Shown here: one piece after another, positions 53,099 through 62,942 of the stretch | How positions within the stretch are numbered: the first letter of the stretch is position 1 | Layout: every line of letters starts with the position of its first letter | Made by a program: the position numbers and the translations under genes | Assembly: GCA_022560875.1 (NCBI GenBank) | Contig: JADFSH010000002.1 | Coordinates: 26,217 to 90,216 of the forward strand | Direction: 5' to 3' | Source of the DNA: Planctomycetota bacterium | GTDB taxonomy: Bacteria; Planctomycetota; Phycisphaerae; Phycisphaerales; SM1A02 | DNA: 64,000 nt | Notes under the pieces: generated by a model | The model's input: the letters and a program-made list of their open reading frames with translations, nothing else | What the model was told of the DNA's origin: nothing | The model's database searches: none

Positions 53099-54373
53099 AT
53101 GAAGAAGAATATCACGATACGAAATATGGGCGTGGACTTTACGGTGTATACGTTGCTTTGTATTTCCCTTTCGGCGGAAGCACAGCAGGCTACGTTTCAA
53201 GGACTCGGTACGCTGCCGACCGGGGGTCAAAGCTACGCTTACACGGTTTCTTCCGACGGTACGGTAGTGGCCGGGTTAGCCTCCGACGGCATGGGATTCT
53301 TCCTAGCCATGAGGTGGACTGAAATCGATGGCATGATCAATCTTGGCGCGTTGCCTAGTCCATTTTCCGATAGTCTGATCTCTGGCGCTTCCTTCGATGG
53401 CTCGGTCTTGGTCGGTTACAGTAACACCGACATAGGGGGAGTGGCAATTCGATGGACCAGTGAGGACGGCATGGTGAGTCTGGGAAGATTGACTCCGACA
53501 AGCGTTTATAGTCTGGCCGGCGACGTTTCCGCCGACGGTACCATCGTGGTTGGTTTTGACGAGAAGCCATCATTCCTGCGTGAAGCGTTCCGTTGGTCAA
53601 GTGAGGAAGGAATGGTGGGACTGGGATTTCCTTCCGGGGGTGCGTCGAGTTGGGCCTCCGGTATCTCTTCAGATGGATCAACCATTGTGGGTACCAGTTT
53701 AAGCTCCTTGGGGCAGCAGGCATTTCGATGGACAAACGAAGAAGGCATGATTGGTCTCGGCGATTTTTCCGGAGGCCCGTTCAACAGCGTAGCGTTGGCT
53801 GCATCTTCTGATGGGTCTGTGGTGGTTGGTCGTGGATGGACAATTGACGATCCGGAGGCGATGCGATGGACGATGAATGGAGGTATGATCGGTCTGGGAG
53901 TCTTGCCGGGCAACGACCACGGTAGCGTAGCCACGAGTGTTTCCGCCGACGGCTCCATCGTGGTGGGACATTCAAATACTAACTCCAGTTCTGAGTCCAA
54001 GGCGTTCATTTGGGATGAAGTCAACGGGATGCGTAATCTTCGCAGCCTCCTTGTAAATGAATATGGCCTCAATCTCAGCGGATGGCTCCTGACCAATGCG
54101 TGGGATATCGATGATGATGGCCTGATCATTGTCGGCTACGGCTTGAATACAGCAATCTCCTCTATTACTCCAGTAGCATGGATGGTAAGGCTGCCGGATT
54201 CCTGTGCCGCCGACACTGATGACAGTGGCGCGGTAAACGTTACTGACTTGCTTGAGCTCCTTGCACATTGGGGATTGTGTCCCCCACCATGTCCATCAGA
54301 TATTATCATTGACGGTGCCGTAAATGTGATGGACTTGCTCGAGCTACTCGAATCATGGGGGGTTTGTCCGTGA
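53099..54373 (+). CDS. HAF-repeat secreted protein with dockerin-like C-terminus, copy 1
   Basis: This 424-residue protein has a signal peptide (VYTLLCISLSAEAQQ), then about seven HAF-type repeats of roughly 46 residues (AFRWTNEEGMIGLGDFSGG, then VALAASSDGSVVVG). Two dockerin-like Ca-binding repeats end it: VNVTDLLELLAHWG and VNVMDLLELLESWG. Such repeats are thought to form a beta-propeller. The dockerin-like end may anchor or link it to a partner; no cohesin is seen. GGAGG precedes ATG 53099. Two close paralogues lie at 58917 and 60451. Confidence 0.8.
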   Translation: MKKNITIRNMGVDFTVYTLLCISLSAEAQQATFQGLGTLPTGGQSYAYTVSSDGTVVAGLASDGMGFFLAMRWTEIDGMINLGALPSPFSDSLISGASFDGSVLVGYSNTDIGGVAIRWTSEDGMVSLGRLTPTSVYSLAGDVSADGTIVVGFDEKPSFLREAFRWSSEEGMVGLGFPSGGASSWASGISSDGSTIVGTSLSSLGQQAFRWTNEEGMIGLGDFSGGPFNSVALAASSDGSVVVGRGWTIDDPEAMRWTMNGGMIGLGVLPGNDHGSVATSVSADGSIVVGHSNTNSSSESKAFIWDEVNGMRNLRSLLVNEYGLNLSGWLLTNAWDIDDDGLIIVGYGLNTAISSITPVAWMVRLPDSCAADTDDSGAVNVTDLLELLAHWGLCPPPCPSDIIIDGAVNVMDLLELLESWGVCP

Positions 54374-54440
54374 AAGAAGAGGCAGTAGGCGAGTCACGGA
54401 ACTCTCTGCTAGCAACAGCCTTGTGTCGCTTGTCTGACGA

Positions 54441-57400
54441 CTACTCCTTCGGCATCAAATACTTGTCAAACATCTCCCACACCAGCTTCCAGGAATCGAG
54501 CAATGCTTCTGATTCCTTGACGCTGTAGTCGCCGTCGTCTTCCCAGTTGACCTGTCGGTTGAACGCATGGCCGCCGGGGGGGTCGTGGTAGATCTTGGTC
54601 TGCACGAGGTCAGGCTTCTTCACCTTCAGGGCGTTGATGAGCTGCTCGCTCTCGACGAAATCCACATCCTCATCGTTGTCGGCGACATGCACGATCATCG
54701 GGGTCTGGATCTTGTCCACCTGATAGAGCGGCGAACGCTCGATGTAGATCTCCCGCTTCTCGTGGGGCAAGCCGGCAATCCGTTCCTGCGTTCGGAATGC
54801 TTCCTGATAGCGCGGTCCTTTGTACGAAAGTCTGAACACGAGGTTCGTCACCGGCACATGAGCCGCGGCGCACTTGAACGTCTCGTGATCGCGAGCCATC
54901 GCATGCAACGTAATAAACCCGCCGTGACTCCAGCCGATCATCCCCAGCCGATCCAGGTCCACGTAAGGCAGTTCGTTGCGGATGTAATCAACCGCCGACA
55001 GGCAATCCTCGACTTCGTACCCGCCATAGTCGATCGCGTCGTAATGCTCCTTGCCATACCCGGTCGAGCCTCGGTATTCGGGACAAACCACGACATAGCC
55101 CCGTTCCACGGCATTCTTGAGAAACGGGAAATAATGTTCGGGATCAAGATCGCCATGAACCCCGCCGTGAATCCAGACCAGGGCGGGATATGTCTGCCCG
55201 CCGATGCGCTTCAAGGGTTGAAAGACATACACGGGAATCTCCATGCCATCGACGCTGCTGGCGTAGGTCGCCTTTTTCATGTCCATGACATCGGCGCAGA
55301 GTTCGGTGAACTTCTTATCGCGATCGGCCTTGCGCTTTCTCAGGCGTTCGTGGCGGTCGCCTTCCGGTTCGGCCCCGATCAACTCCAGCCCCAGCGTCTT
55401 GCCTTTCTTCATGGCGGGCACGCCCTCGTCCAGCCATACCGGGGCGGGGGCATCCTTGAGATAATGATCGAAGAACTGCTGCATCCGCTTCGCCCAGTCC
55501 TTCTTGTTCTGCCACTTCGTCAGATTATGCGGCTCGCCGTTGTAGTTGAGCATCCACACCGGCTTGCCGAGGCGGCGCATAGACACGAACATCTCGATCC
55601 CCTGATACCAGGGAACCGCGCCGTCATTATCGTTGTGCATCATCAGCAGGGGCGTTTCGATCTTGTCGGCCCAGAAGACCGGCGAGTTTTCGATGTAACG
55701 CTGCTGGGCGTTCCAGAGGGTGCCTCCGATGCGGGACTGGGTTTTCTCATATTGGAACATACGCGACAGGCCGCTGCCCCAGCGGATCCCGCCGTACGCA
55801 CTGGTCATGTTGCTTACAATCGCGCCGGCCTCCGCCGCGGCAAAGAGATTCGTCCGCGTCACCATGTAGGCGATCTGATACCCGCCCCAGGAATGTCCCT
55901 GCACACCGATACGCTTCTCATCGACAAATCCCTGGTTCATCAGATGCGTAATGCCCGGCATGACAGCATTCATCGCACTCTCGCCCGGATACCCGTTGCG
56001 ATAGGGAATGTCCGGCACGAACACCAGGTAGCCGCGGCTGACATAGAACGTTCGGTTGATGATCGAGCGGAAGGGCTCCGGGGCGACGTGCTGATGCAGG
56101 TTGTCGGAGTTTCGTTCATAAAAGTAAACCATCAGGGGATACTTGCGCGAGGGGTCGAATCCATCAGGCTTGCACAGGAAGCCCTGGAGGGTTTCGCCGT
56201 GCGTAGAGTTCCATTCGATGAGTTCGGACGTTCCCCAGCGATATTGGTCCTGCTGGGGGTTGGCATTGCTTATCTGGTTTATATCCGCGAAATCTGCATC
56301 ACTCACCCACAGGTTGCGGAAGGTGTCGAACCGCTCGCGGGTAAGCATGAGCGTGTCGGTTTCTTCCGCCTTGCGGGGGCGGCCGAAACGCTCGTCGGAC
56401 ATGATGAGCTTCACGGGCTTGTCCGTGCCCCGGGCCTGATCGCGATAGAAGCCGGCATCTTTCGTGCCGAGGTTGATGGCCGAAAGCAGCATCGGTCTCG
56501 CGGAGTCGATGAAGTTTTCATCGGGTTCGAGGTCGATGTAGCGCAGACGCAGGTTGTTTTCGCGTCCGACGTTGTCGGTGATGCAGGAGGGCGGAAAAAA
56601 TCCGTCGGGACTGGCGAGCCAGATATCGTGCTTGTCGTAGATGAGAATGCCCTGGTCTTCCTCGACCCAGCCCGCACTGCCGTAGGGACCGGGGATCTGC
56701 GGCGTGTCGTGAAGTTCGTTGTAAACCGGATGAGGAAGAACTTCGGTCAGGTTGGCGATCTTCTTGGTTTCGGTGTTCATCGCGAACCAGTGCCTGGCGT
56801 GGCCATCCCACCACACGATGTACTTGCCCTGGGGCGAGAGGCTTGCGCTGAAGGTCTGGAGGTTTTCGACCACCTTCTCGCGCTTCCCGGTGGCGACCTC
56901 AATGAGATAGAGGTCGTTGTAAAACGGCCAGTCCCAGGACAGCAGCTTGTTGTACGGCTCGTGCGTCAACGCGAAGGCGACATCTCCATCGCCCTTGTCG
57001 GCGATGGTCACATCGGGCATGTCCTCGTTGGCGAGTTGGACGATCGTGCTGTTATCAAAGTGAAACGCCGCGAGATATGTTTTTTTCTGATCGTCCTTCA
57101 GCTCATAAAGCTGCTGAGGCTGGAGTCGATCGTCTTTCCAGTTCCAGATATCGACGACGACATCCGTTTTTTTCGCTTCCTCTTTTTCCTCATCGGTCTT
57201 TTCTTTTTCATATTCGGGGCGGGGGGCGGTGCCGAAGAGGAGGCGGGAGCCTTTTTCGGAGAATGATGGGGCGCGATTCTCCGAGACCCACCAGCCTTCG
57301 GGGATGCCTTCGGTTCCCTGGGCGGCGACGAGGTTCGCCTCTTCAAGCCCCTCGCGCCATGAATAGAGCTTGTACTCGGGTTGGTCGTCCTCGTAGGTGT

Positions 57401-58364
57401 CGCGATCGGCCAGGAAGGCGAAGTTCACCCCCGGCTTGTCGATGGCGAGCTTTTTGTAGTTGCCCTTGCCGGCGATGATCTGCTGAGCGTCCCCGCTGCC
57501 GGGGTTTCCGGGGGTGATGATGAACACGCCGTCGTTTTCAGGCTCCTCGGCGGAGGCGGCATAGATCACGCTCGCGGAATCTTCACTGATTGCATACTCG
57601 ATGACGTTCTCGAAGCTGAATTCCGCATTGGTGGCGAGATTGCGCAGGATCAGCACCGTGCCAAGGTCTTTTTTCTTTTCCTTTTCGTCGTCGTCGGAAT
57701 TTTTCTCCACTTCACTTTTTTCTTCTTCCGGCTCGACTTCCGGTTCTGCTTCCGGCTTGACTTCCGTGGTCGCTTTCTTTTCTTCTGCCTCAGCTTCTTC
57801 TTCGCCTTCTTCCTTCGCCTCGGTTTTCGTGTCGGGCTCGACCGCGGGTCTTTCCATGAGGTAGGCAACCCATCCGCCCGCCTTCCGGGGGAGCTTGAAG
57901 GACTTGACGCGATCGATGGTGATGATGTCGCCGCTGCTCAGGTCAATCATCTCCAGCTTCGCCTGCGGCAGATGCCGGTCCATGTCGTCCTTTTTAACCT
58001 TGTTTTCTTTGGCGACCTTTTTCGCTTTCTTCACAGATTCCTTGTCGGGAGTGATGAGATAAATTGCATGCGTCACGTCGTAGGTGAACTGCGCATCGCT
58101 GCCACGCACGACTTCGTAGCGGGTCTCCCCATCAGCGCTGGTGATCTTCAGGGTCGCATTCAGTTCAGGATCGCCGGGGCGCAGGGTGTAGTGAATCCAG
58201 GTGCCGTCTGCGGAAATCGCCTGACCTTGGATCTTGTTCCAGGTGTCCGCGGCGGCGTGATCCAGCGGTCTCCTGAAGGACTCGCCCTGCCTTGCCGAGG
58301 CAATCAGGGGCAGCGCCAGGATCGCCAGTGCGATCAGACAGATACGAAAACGCGATGTATGCAT
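54441..58364 (-). CDS. Secreted S9 peptidase with two alpha/beta-hydrolase catalytic domains
   Basis: This 1307-residue protein has a signal peptide (FRICLIALAILALPLIASA). A charged low-complexity stretch (about 175-235, Glu/Lys rich) interrupts a beta-propeller-like half. The first hydrolase domain has GHSWGGYQ with Ser825, the acid near NDNDGAVPW and the His in GEPHNL. The second has GWSHGGFI with Ser1146, then ADNDEDVDF and GGHAFN. Both look complete. Tandem catalytic domains are unusual; S9 enzymes normally have one. The substrate would be peptides outside the cytoplasm. An 899-residue open frame on the other strand covers much of it and is rejected as a shadow. Confidence 0.88.
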   Translation of the reverse strand: MHTSRFRICLIALAILALPLIASARQGESFRRPLDHAAADTWNKIQGQAISADGTWIHYTLRPGDPELNATLKITSADGETRYEVVRGSDAQFTYDVTHAIYLITPDKESVKKAKKVAKENKVKKDDMDRHLPQAKLEMIDLSSGDIITIDRVKSFKLPRKAGGWVAYLMERPAVEPDTKTEAKEEGEEEAEAEEKKATTEVKPEAEPEVEPEEEKSEVEKNSDDDEKEKKKDLGTVLILRNLATNAEFSFENVIEYAISEDSASVIYAASAEEPENDGVFIITPGNPGSGDAQQIIAGKGNYKKLAIDKPGVNFAFLADRDTYEDDQPEYKLYSWREGLEEANLVAAQGTEGIPEGWWVSENRAPSFSEKGSRLLFGTAPRPEYEKEKTDEEKEEAKKTDVVVDIWNWKDDRLQPQQLYELKDDQKKTYLAAFHFDNSTIVQLANEDMPDVTIADKGDGDVAFALTHEPYNKLLSWDWPFYNDLYLIEVATGKREKVVENLQTFSASLSPQGKYIVWWDGHARHWFAMNTETKKIANLTEVLPHPVYNELHDTPQIPGPYGSAGWVEEDQGILIYDKHDIWLASPDGFFPPSCITDNVGRENNLRLRYIDLEPDENFIDSARPMLLSAINLGTKDAGFYRDQARGTDKPVKLIMSDERFGRPRKAEETDTLMLTRERFDTFRNLWVSDADFADINQISNANPQQDQYRWGTSELIEWNSTHGETLQGFLCKPDGFDPSRKYPLMVYFYERNSDNLHQHVAPEPFRSIINRTFYVSRGYLVFVPDIPYRNGYPGESAMNAVMPGITHLMNQGFVDEKRIGVQGHSWGGYQIAYMVTRTNLFAAAEAGAIVSNMTSAYGGIRWGSGLSRMFQYEKTQSRIGGTLWNAQQRYIENSPVFWADKIETPLLMMHNDNDGAVPWYQGIEMFVSMRRLGKPVWMLNYNGEPHNLTKWQNKKDWAKRMQQFFDHYLKDAPAPVWLDEGVPAMKKGKTLGLELIGAEPEGDRHERLRKRKADRDKKFTELCADVMDMKKATYASSVDGMEIPVYVFQPLKRIGGQTYPALVWIHGGVHGDLDPEHYFPFLKNAVERGYVVVCPEYRGSTGYGKEHYDAIDYGGYEVEDCLSAVDYIRNELPYVDLDRLGMIGWSHGGFITLHAMARDHETFKCAAAHVPVTNLVFRLSYKGPRYQEAFRTQERIAGLPHEKREIYIERSPLYQVDKIQTPMIVHVADNDEDVDFVESEQLINALKVKKPDLVQTKIYHDPPGGHAFNRQVNWEDDGDYSVKESEALLDSWKLVWEMFDKYLMPKE

Positions 58365-58421
58365 GGTGGGGGAACCTTTATCTTTCTCAATACGCCCGGC
58401 AGGGCGTAAAACTCCTTATTC

Positions 58422-58718
58422 ATGTATAACGAGAGCCCCTTGCGTGGGCAATCAGAAACCCCCCTCACGGGCCTGAATGGAGGCCGGAACTGGCATTACT
58501 CTTCCTTGAACGAGCAGAAGCCCAACCCCGACACCATCACCCACGCCTGCCCTCAGTGCGGCGAACCCGTCGCATGTGGCAATGTCAATGGATGCGAAAC
58601 CTGCTGGTGCGCGAACCTGCCGAAGATGATGCCGATGCCTGATGATCCGGATACCCAGTGTTTGTGCGAGAAGTGCCTGCGGGAGCGGATCGAGGAAAAT
58701 CAGAAGGCCGCCGACTGA
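58422..58718 (+). CDS. Cysteine-rich CWC-type protein
   Basis: This 98-residue protein has a Cys-rich domain, CPQCGEPVACG followed by GCETCWCANLPKMMP and CLCEKCLRE. This is the pattern of the Cys_rich_CWC family, a small probable zinc-binding protein. The first 40 residues are variable. ATG 58422 has no clear ribosome-binding site. It lies between the divergent S9 peptidase gene and the second HAF gene. Function is unknown. Confidence 0.7.
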   Translation: MYNESPLRGQSETPLTGLNGGRNWHYSSLNEQKPNPDTITHACPQCGEPVACGNVNGCETCWCANLPKMMPMPDDPDTQCLCEKCLRERIEENQKAAD

Positions 58719-58916
58719 TCCCGGCTATCCGCTCTCTCAAGGCATCACTCGCTTTTTCTGTTTCCAAAAATATATTAAATTTGCGAAGTTTTCCAGCAGG
58801 CACTCCCGACCCGCGGCATATGCAACATGTGATAGAGGTAATTTCTTGGCTGTGAGTGGCGAAGGGCGTTTTTCTTCAATATTCACCTCATTGCAGTACC
58901 ACGAAAGGGGATCACC

Positions 58917-60203
58917 ATGAGAATCCATCACACCATCCGATTGACGCGACTTCACATAGCGACAGGTCTCCTGCTGGGAGGTTTTTGTCTCTGCCCAGCC
59001 TCCGGACAGGCGAGTTTTCAGGGGCTGGGCATTCTGCCTGACAGCTTCATTAGCAGCAGGGCCGTTGGCGTGTCCGCCGACGGCTCAGTGGTGGTTGGTC
59101 GTAGTATCAGCTCTTTTGGTAAAGTGGCGTTCCGCTGGACCAGTCAAGGGGGCTTGGTCGGTTTAGGTGACTTCGCGGGCGGCGTTTTGAACAGCTTTGC
59201 CGTTCGCATGTCTGCTGATGGCTCTGTGGTGATTGGCTTTGGCACGAGCGCTACGGCCTTCGAGGCGTTCCGCTGGACGAGCGGGGAGGGCATGGTCAGT
59301 CTGGGCGGTCTTGGCAATCCAACTGGCGGCTCTTTTAGCTTTCTCAGCGTCGCCAATGGCGTGTCCGCCGACGGCTCAGTTGTGGTTGGTCGAAGCAACA
59401 CCCCTTTGGGCAACGAGGCGTTCCGCTGGACGAGCGGGGACGGCATGGTCGGTTTGGGCGATCTACCGGGCGGTATCTTTGACAGCCGCGCCCACGCGGT
59501 GTCCGCTGACGGTTCGGTGGTGGTCGGTCGTAGCGATAGTGCTTCGGGTCCAGAGGCATTCCTCTGGACGAGTGGAGCTGGGTTAGTCGGTCTAGGCGAT
59601 TTACCCGGTTTCAACTTTTTTAGCACCGCCTATGGCGTGTCCGACAACGGTTCGGTAGTGGTCGGCTATAGCAACAGCGCTTCGGGTTTTGAGGCGTTCC
59701 GGTGGACGAGTGAGGACGGCATGGTCCGCCTAGTCGATCTGGCGGGTGGCGACTTTACTAACAGCCTCGCCCAGGACGTGTCCGCTGATGGCTCGGTAGT
59801 GGTTGGTATGGGCGTCAACTTTTCTCCCTACATGGCAATTATTTGGGATGCGACCAATGGTATGCAGAATCTGCAGGCGGTCCTGGAGGACCAACTGGGA
59901 CTCGACCTGACGGGGTGGACGCTGACTTGGGCCTACGATGTCTCTGACGACGGCACCACTATCGTCGGCTATGGCACCAATCCGGACGGATTCGAGGAAG
60001 GCTACATCGCGGTCATCCCCGGCCCCAACGTGTGCCTTGGCGACATTGTTGGACTTGATGGCAACGTCAACGTCACCGATCTGCTCTCCCTGCTCGGAGG
60101 CTGGGGACCGAACCCCGGCCACCCCGCCGACATAAACGACGACGGCCAAGTCAACGTCACAGACCTGCTCACGCTCCTCGGTGCGTGGGGTGCGTGTCAG
60201 TGA
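58917..60203 (+). CDS. HAF-repeat secreted protein with dockerin-like C-terminus, copy 2
   Basis: This 428-residue protein has a signal peptide (HIATGLLLGGFCLCPASGQ) and about seven HAF repeats, each with a version of EAFRWTSGDGMVGLGDLPGG and ADGSVVVGRS. It ends with two dockerin-like repeats, VNVTDLLSLLGGWG and VNVTDLLTLLGAWG. The repeats are nearly 46 residues long. GGGG lies upstream of ATG 58917. It is closest to the paralogue at 60451 in repeat consensus. The role is unknown; extracellular attachment or binding is the usual guess for HAF proteins. Confidence 0.82.
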   Translation: MRIHHTIRLTRLHIATGLLLGGFCLCPASGQASFQGLGILPDSFISSRAVGVSADGSVVVGRSISSFGKVAFRWTSQGGLVGLGDFAGGVLNSFAVRMSADGSVVIGFGTSATAFEAFRWTSGEGMVSLGGLGNPTGGSFSFLSVANGVSADGSVVVGRSNTPLGNEAFRWTSGDGMVGLGDLPGGIFDSRAHAVSADGSVVVGRSDSASGPEAFLWTSGAGLVGLGDLPGFNFFSTAYGVSDNGSVVVGYSNSASGFEAFRWTSEDGMVRLVDLAGGDFTNSLAQDVSADGSVVVGMGVNFSPYMAIIWDATNGMQNLQAVLEDQLGLDLTGWTLTWAYDVSDDGTTIVGYGTNPDGFEEGYIAVIPGPNVCLGDIVGLDGNVNVTDLLSLLGGWGPNPGHPADINDDGQVNVTDLLTLLGAWGACQ

Positions 60204-60290
60204 AGAGAGGGAATAGGGAGTGGGGAGTAGGGAATAGGCATTGGGGAAGAGGCATCGTGTGTTTGATGCGTCGCATGGCAAGGGGTAAGT

Positions 60291-60340
60291 CTTGAGGGAG
60301 CCAGTAAGGGCATACCACTTGAGGGAGCCGATAAGGGCAT
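60291..60340 (+). repeat. 23-base direct repeat between two HAF genes
   Basis: Copies at 60291-60313 and 60318-60340 share 21 of 23 bases (CTTGAGGGAGCC-x-x-TAAGGGCAT). Just upstream, 60206-60260 is a run of GGGAATAGG-like degenerate repeats. Similar GGAATAGGCATTAGGGA text follows the next HAF gene near 61723. No coding or RNA function is visible. Confidence 0.6.
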
Positions 60341-60450
60341 TCCTGAAGCGGTCGAGACTCAATTACGAAAATTCATTTTGGTTAGTGTTCACAAGTTCGA
60401 TACATTGAGCGATGTCAATGCACACCCTCAACTTGAAACAAGGAAATCAC

Positions 60451-61716
60451 ATGATCACGCTCATGACCAGGCGGAAGACACTTGCCCTAACCCTCTTTGT
60501 AATGCCGGCGATATTTGCCGCGTCCGCCCGGGGGCAAGCCACTTTCCAGGGGCTGGGTGATCTGACGGGTGGCAGCTATATGAGCGATGCGCGGGGCGTG
60601 TCCGACGATGGCTCGGTGGTGGTCGGGATCAGCGAAAGCACTTCGGGCCCCGAAGCATTCCATTGGACGAGCGCGGTTGGCATGGTCGGCCTGAGCGATC
60701 TGACCGGTGGCAGTTTTTTCAGCGAGGCTTATGCCGTCTCCGCCGACGGCCTGGTCGTGGTTGGTCGTGGCACCAGCGGTTCGGGAGCTGAAGCATTCCG
60801 CTGGACGAGCAGTGGAGGCATGGTCGGATTGGACGATCTGGCTGGCGATATATTTTTCAGCCAGGCCTTTGGCCTTTCCGCCGACGGCTCGGTCGTGATC
60901 GGTCGGAGCAAAAGCACTCCGGGTATGGAGGCGTATCGCTGGACGAATGCAGAGGGGATGGTTGGCCTGGGTGATCTCCCCGGGGGGCTCTTTTTCAGTC
61001 AGGCCCAGGCGGTGTCCGCCGACGGTTCGATGGTGTTCGGTTCCAGCAATATCGTTTCAGGCGCCGAGACTTTCGTCTGGACCAGCGTGGGCGGCCTGGT
61101 CAGCCTCGGTGATATTGCCGGGGGCGGTGTGTTCAGTCAGGCCGAAGCGGTGACCGCCGATGGCTCGGTAGTGGTTGGAATTGGAACCAGTGCTTCGGGC
61201 AATGAGGCATTCCGGTGGACCAGCGCAGGAGGGATGGTCGGTTTGGGCGAACTCGCGGGCGGGGGCTTCAGCAGTCAGGCCCTGGGGGTGTCCGACGATG
61301 GATCGCGAGTGGTTGGTTTCAGCAACATCGCATCTGGAAATGCGGCAATCATCTGGGATGTCGTCAACGGCATGCGCAATTTGCAGGATGTACTGGCCAA
61401 TGACTTTAGCTTGACCCTCCCTGGATGGACCCTCACCGAGGCCTATGCAATATCCGGGGATGGCAAGAGTATCGTGGGCAGAGGTATCAACCCGGCCAGC
61501 GACACCGAAGGCTGGATCGTCACCATCCCTGCTCCTTGTCCCTCCGATACGAGTGGCGATGGTCTGGTCAACGTCACGGATCTGCTCGCCCTCCTCGCCG
61601 CGTGGGGACCGTGTCCGGTTCTCCCCACGCCTTGTCCCTCCGACTTCAACAACGATGGTCAGGTCAACGTCACCGATCTGCTCGCCCTTCTCGCGGCTTG
61701 GGGGCCTTGTCCGTGA
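60451..61716 (+). CDS. HAF-repeat secreted protein with dockerin-like C-terminus, copy 3
   Basis: This 421-residue protein has a signal peptide (LALTLFVMPAIFAASARGQ). About seven 46-residue HAF repeats follow (AEAFRWTSSGGMVGLDDL, AVSADGLVVVGRG), then two dockerin-like repeats (VNVTDLLALLAAWG twice, separated by PCPVLPTPCPSDFNNDG). AAGGAA lies upstream of ATG 60451, which is preferred over ATG 60412. It is more regular than the other two copies. The end of the last dockerin is followed by GGAATAGGCATTAGGG-type repeats. Function is unknown. Confidence 0.82.
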   Translation: MITLMTRRKTLALTLFVMPAIFAASARGQATFQGLGDLTGGSYMSDARGVSDDGSVVVGISESTSGPEAFHWTSAVGMVGLSDLTGGSFFSEAYAVSADGLVVVGRGTSGSGAEAFRWTSSGGMVGLDDLAGDIFFSQAFGLSADGSVVIGRSKSTPGMEAYRWTNAEGMVGLGDLPGGLFFSQAQAVSADGSMVFGSSNIVSGAETFVWTSVGGLVSLGDIAGGGVFSQAEAVTADGSVVVGIGTSASGNEAFRWTSAGGMVGLGELAGGGFSSQALGVSDDGSRVVGFSNIASGNAAIIWDVVNGMRNLQDVLANDFSLTLPGWTLTEAYAISGDGKSIVGRGINPASDTEGWIVTIPAPCPSDTSGDGLVNVTDLLALLAAWGPCPVLPTPCPSDFNNDGQVNVTDLLALLAAWGPCP

Positions 61717-61823
61717 GAAGAAGGAATAGGCATTAGGGAATATGATGAAGCTATGAACCATGAAGAATGAGCCCCAGGACAGGATCGTTCACTCGTCGGC
61801 AATGTGCGTGATATGCTCTTGCC

Positions 61824-62942
61824 ATGAAGACAGCAAGATCGGCCAGCGGCGCACATACTCTGCCGGGGAAGTATTACACCTCGCAGGAGATTTTCGATCT
61901 GGAGCGTGAGCGCATCTTCAGTCAGCGATGGCTCTGCGTCGGGCTGGTTGCATCCCTGTCGACCACGGGCAGTTATTTCCTGGCGGAGCTCGAAGGCGAG
62001 AGCATCATCATCGTCAGGGAATCGGATGAGAGCATCCGGGCGTTTTATAACGTCTGTCGACACCGGGGGACGCAACTGTGTCATGAGGCGCAGGGCACGT
62101 TCTCACGGCACATCCAATGTCCCTACCACTCGTGGACGTACGACCTGTCCGGCCGGCTCGTGGCGGCCCCGAACATGGAAGAAGGGGTGGATTTCCATCG
62201 AGGCCGGTTTCCGCTGCATTCAGTCAACATCGCCACCTGGGAGGGGATGATCTTCATCAATCTGGGTTCGAAACCGGAGCCGTTTGAGGAGGCGTATGCC
62301 TCGGTTCTCACGAAGTTCAATCGCTGGGGACTTTCCCGACTCGTGCCGGTCCATCGGACGGAATACCAGGTGGAGGCGAACTGGAAGCTGATGGTTCAGA
62401 ACTATTCGGAGTGCTATCACTGCCCCACTCTACATCCGGCCCTCAACAAGCTGACCCCGTATCGCGATTCGGAAAACGATCTGGACGAAGGGCCCATTCT
62501 CGGCGGTCCGATGCGTCTCTCGAAAGGGTCGCAAAGCATGACGATTGACGGCCGGGCCTGCGCCGCCCCCTTTGGTCATCTCGATGGCGATGAACGCCGG
62601 CTGGTTTATTACTACGTCATGTTTCCCTCCCTCTTCCTGAGCATCATGCCCGACTATGCGATGATCCATCGGTTGATTCGCCGGGGGCCGCGTCGGTCCA
62701 CGGTCATTTGCGAATGGCTCTTCGATCCGGAAGCGGCGAGTCAGCCCGACTACGACCCGTCCCGGGCGGTGGAGTTCTGGGACATGACGAATCGACAGGA
62801 CTGGCACATTTGTGAGCAGTCTCAACGGGGCATTGATTCCCGGGCGTATGAACCCGGTCCCTACGCCAGCCTGGAGAGCATGCTCGCAGCGCTCGATCGC
62901 GAATACCTCGCCGCGTTGGGAGAATCATCGAACGGGTCGTGA
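61824..62942 (+). CDS. Rieske aromatic ring-hydroxylating oxygenase, alpha subunit type
   Basis: This 372-residue protein has an N-terminal Rieske [2Fe-2S] domain with CRHRGTQLC and CPYHSWTYDLSG (about 78-102). The C-terminal domain has the mononuclear iron site: NYSECYHCPTLHPALNK supplies the two His, and an Asp near NRQDWHICE is the likely third ligand. This is close to the choline/carnitine/glycine-betaine monooxygenase group (GbcA/CntA-like), but aromatic substrates are also possible. The enzyme needs a reductase that is not encoded nearby; the ferredoxin at 33371 is too far to assign. No clear ribosome-binding site is seen at ATG 61824. Confidence 0.87.
   Translation: MKTARSASGAHTLPGKYYTSQEIFDLERERIFSQRWLCVGLVASLSTTGSYFLAELEGESIIIVRESDESIRAFYNVCRHRGTQLCHEAQGTFSRHIQCPYHSWTYDLSGRLVAAPNMEEGVDFHRGRFPLHSVNIATWEGMIFINLGSKPEPFEEAYASVLTKFNRWGLSRLVPVHRTEYQVEANWKLMVQNYSECYHCPTLHPALNKLTPYRDSENDLDEGPILGGPMRLSKGSQSMTIDGRACAAPFGHLDGDERRLVYYYVMFPSLFLSIMPDYAMIHRLIRRGPRRSTVICEWLFDPEAASQPDYDPSRAVEFWDMTNRQDWHICEQSQRGIDSRAYEPGPYASLESMLAALDREYLAALGESSNGS

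Noticed and set aside
54567..57266. 899-residue open frame on the + strand
   Set aside because: It lies wholly antisense to the S9 peptidase gene, whose motifs, signal peptide and codon use are clear. The translation is a mirror of charged repeats and has no family features.
58917..61716. Regular repeats resembling a CRISPR array or satellite
   Set aside because: The period of about 138 bases is in frame and codes for the 46-residue HAF repeat; units diverge as protein repeats do, and there are no unique spacers.
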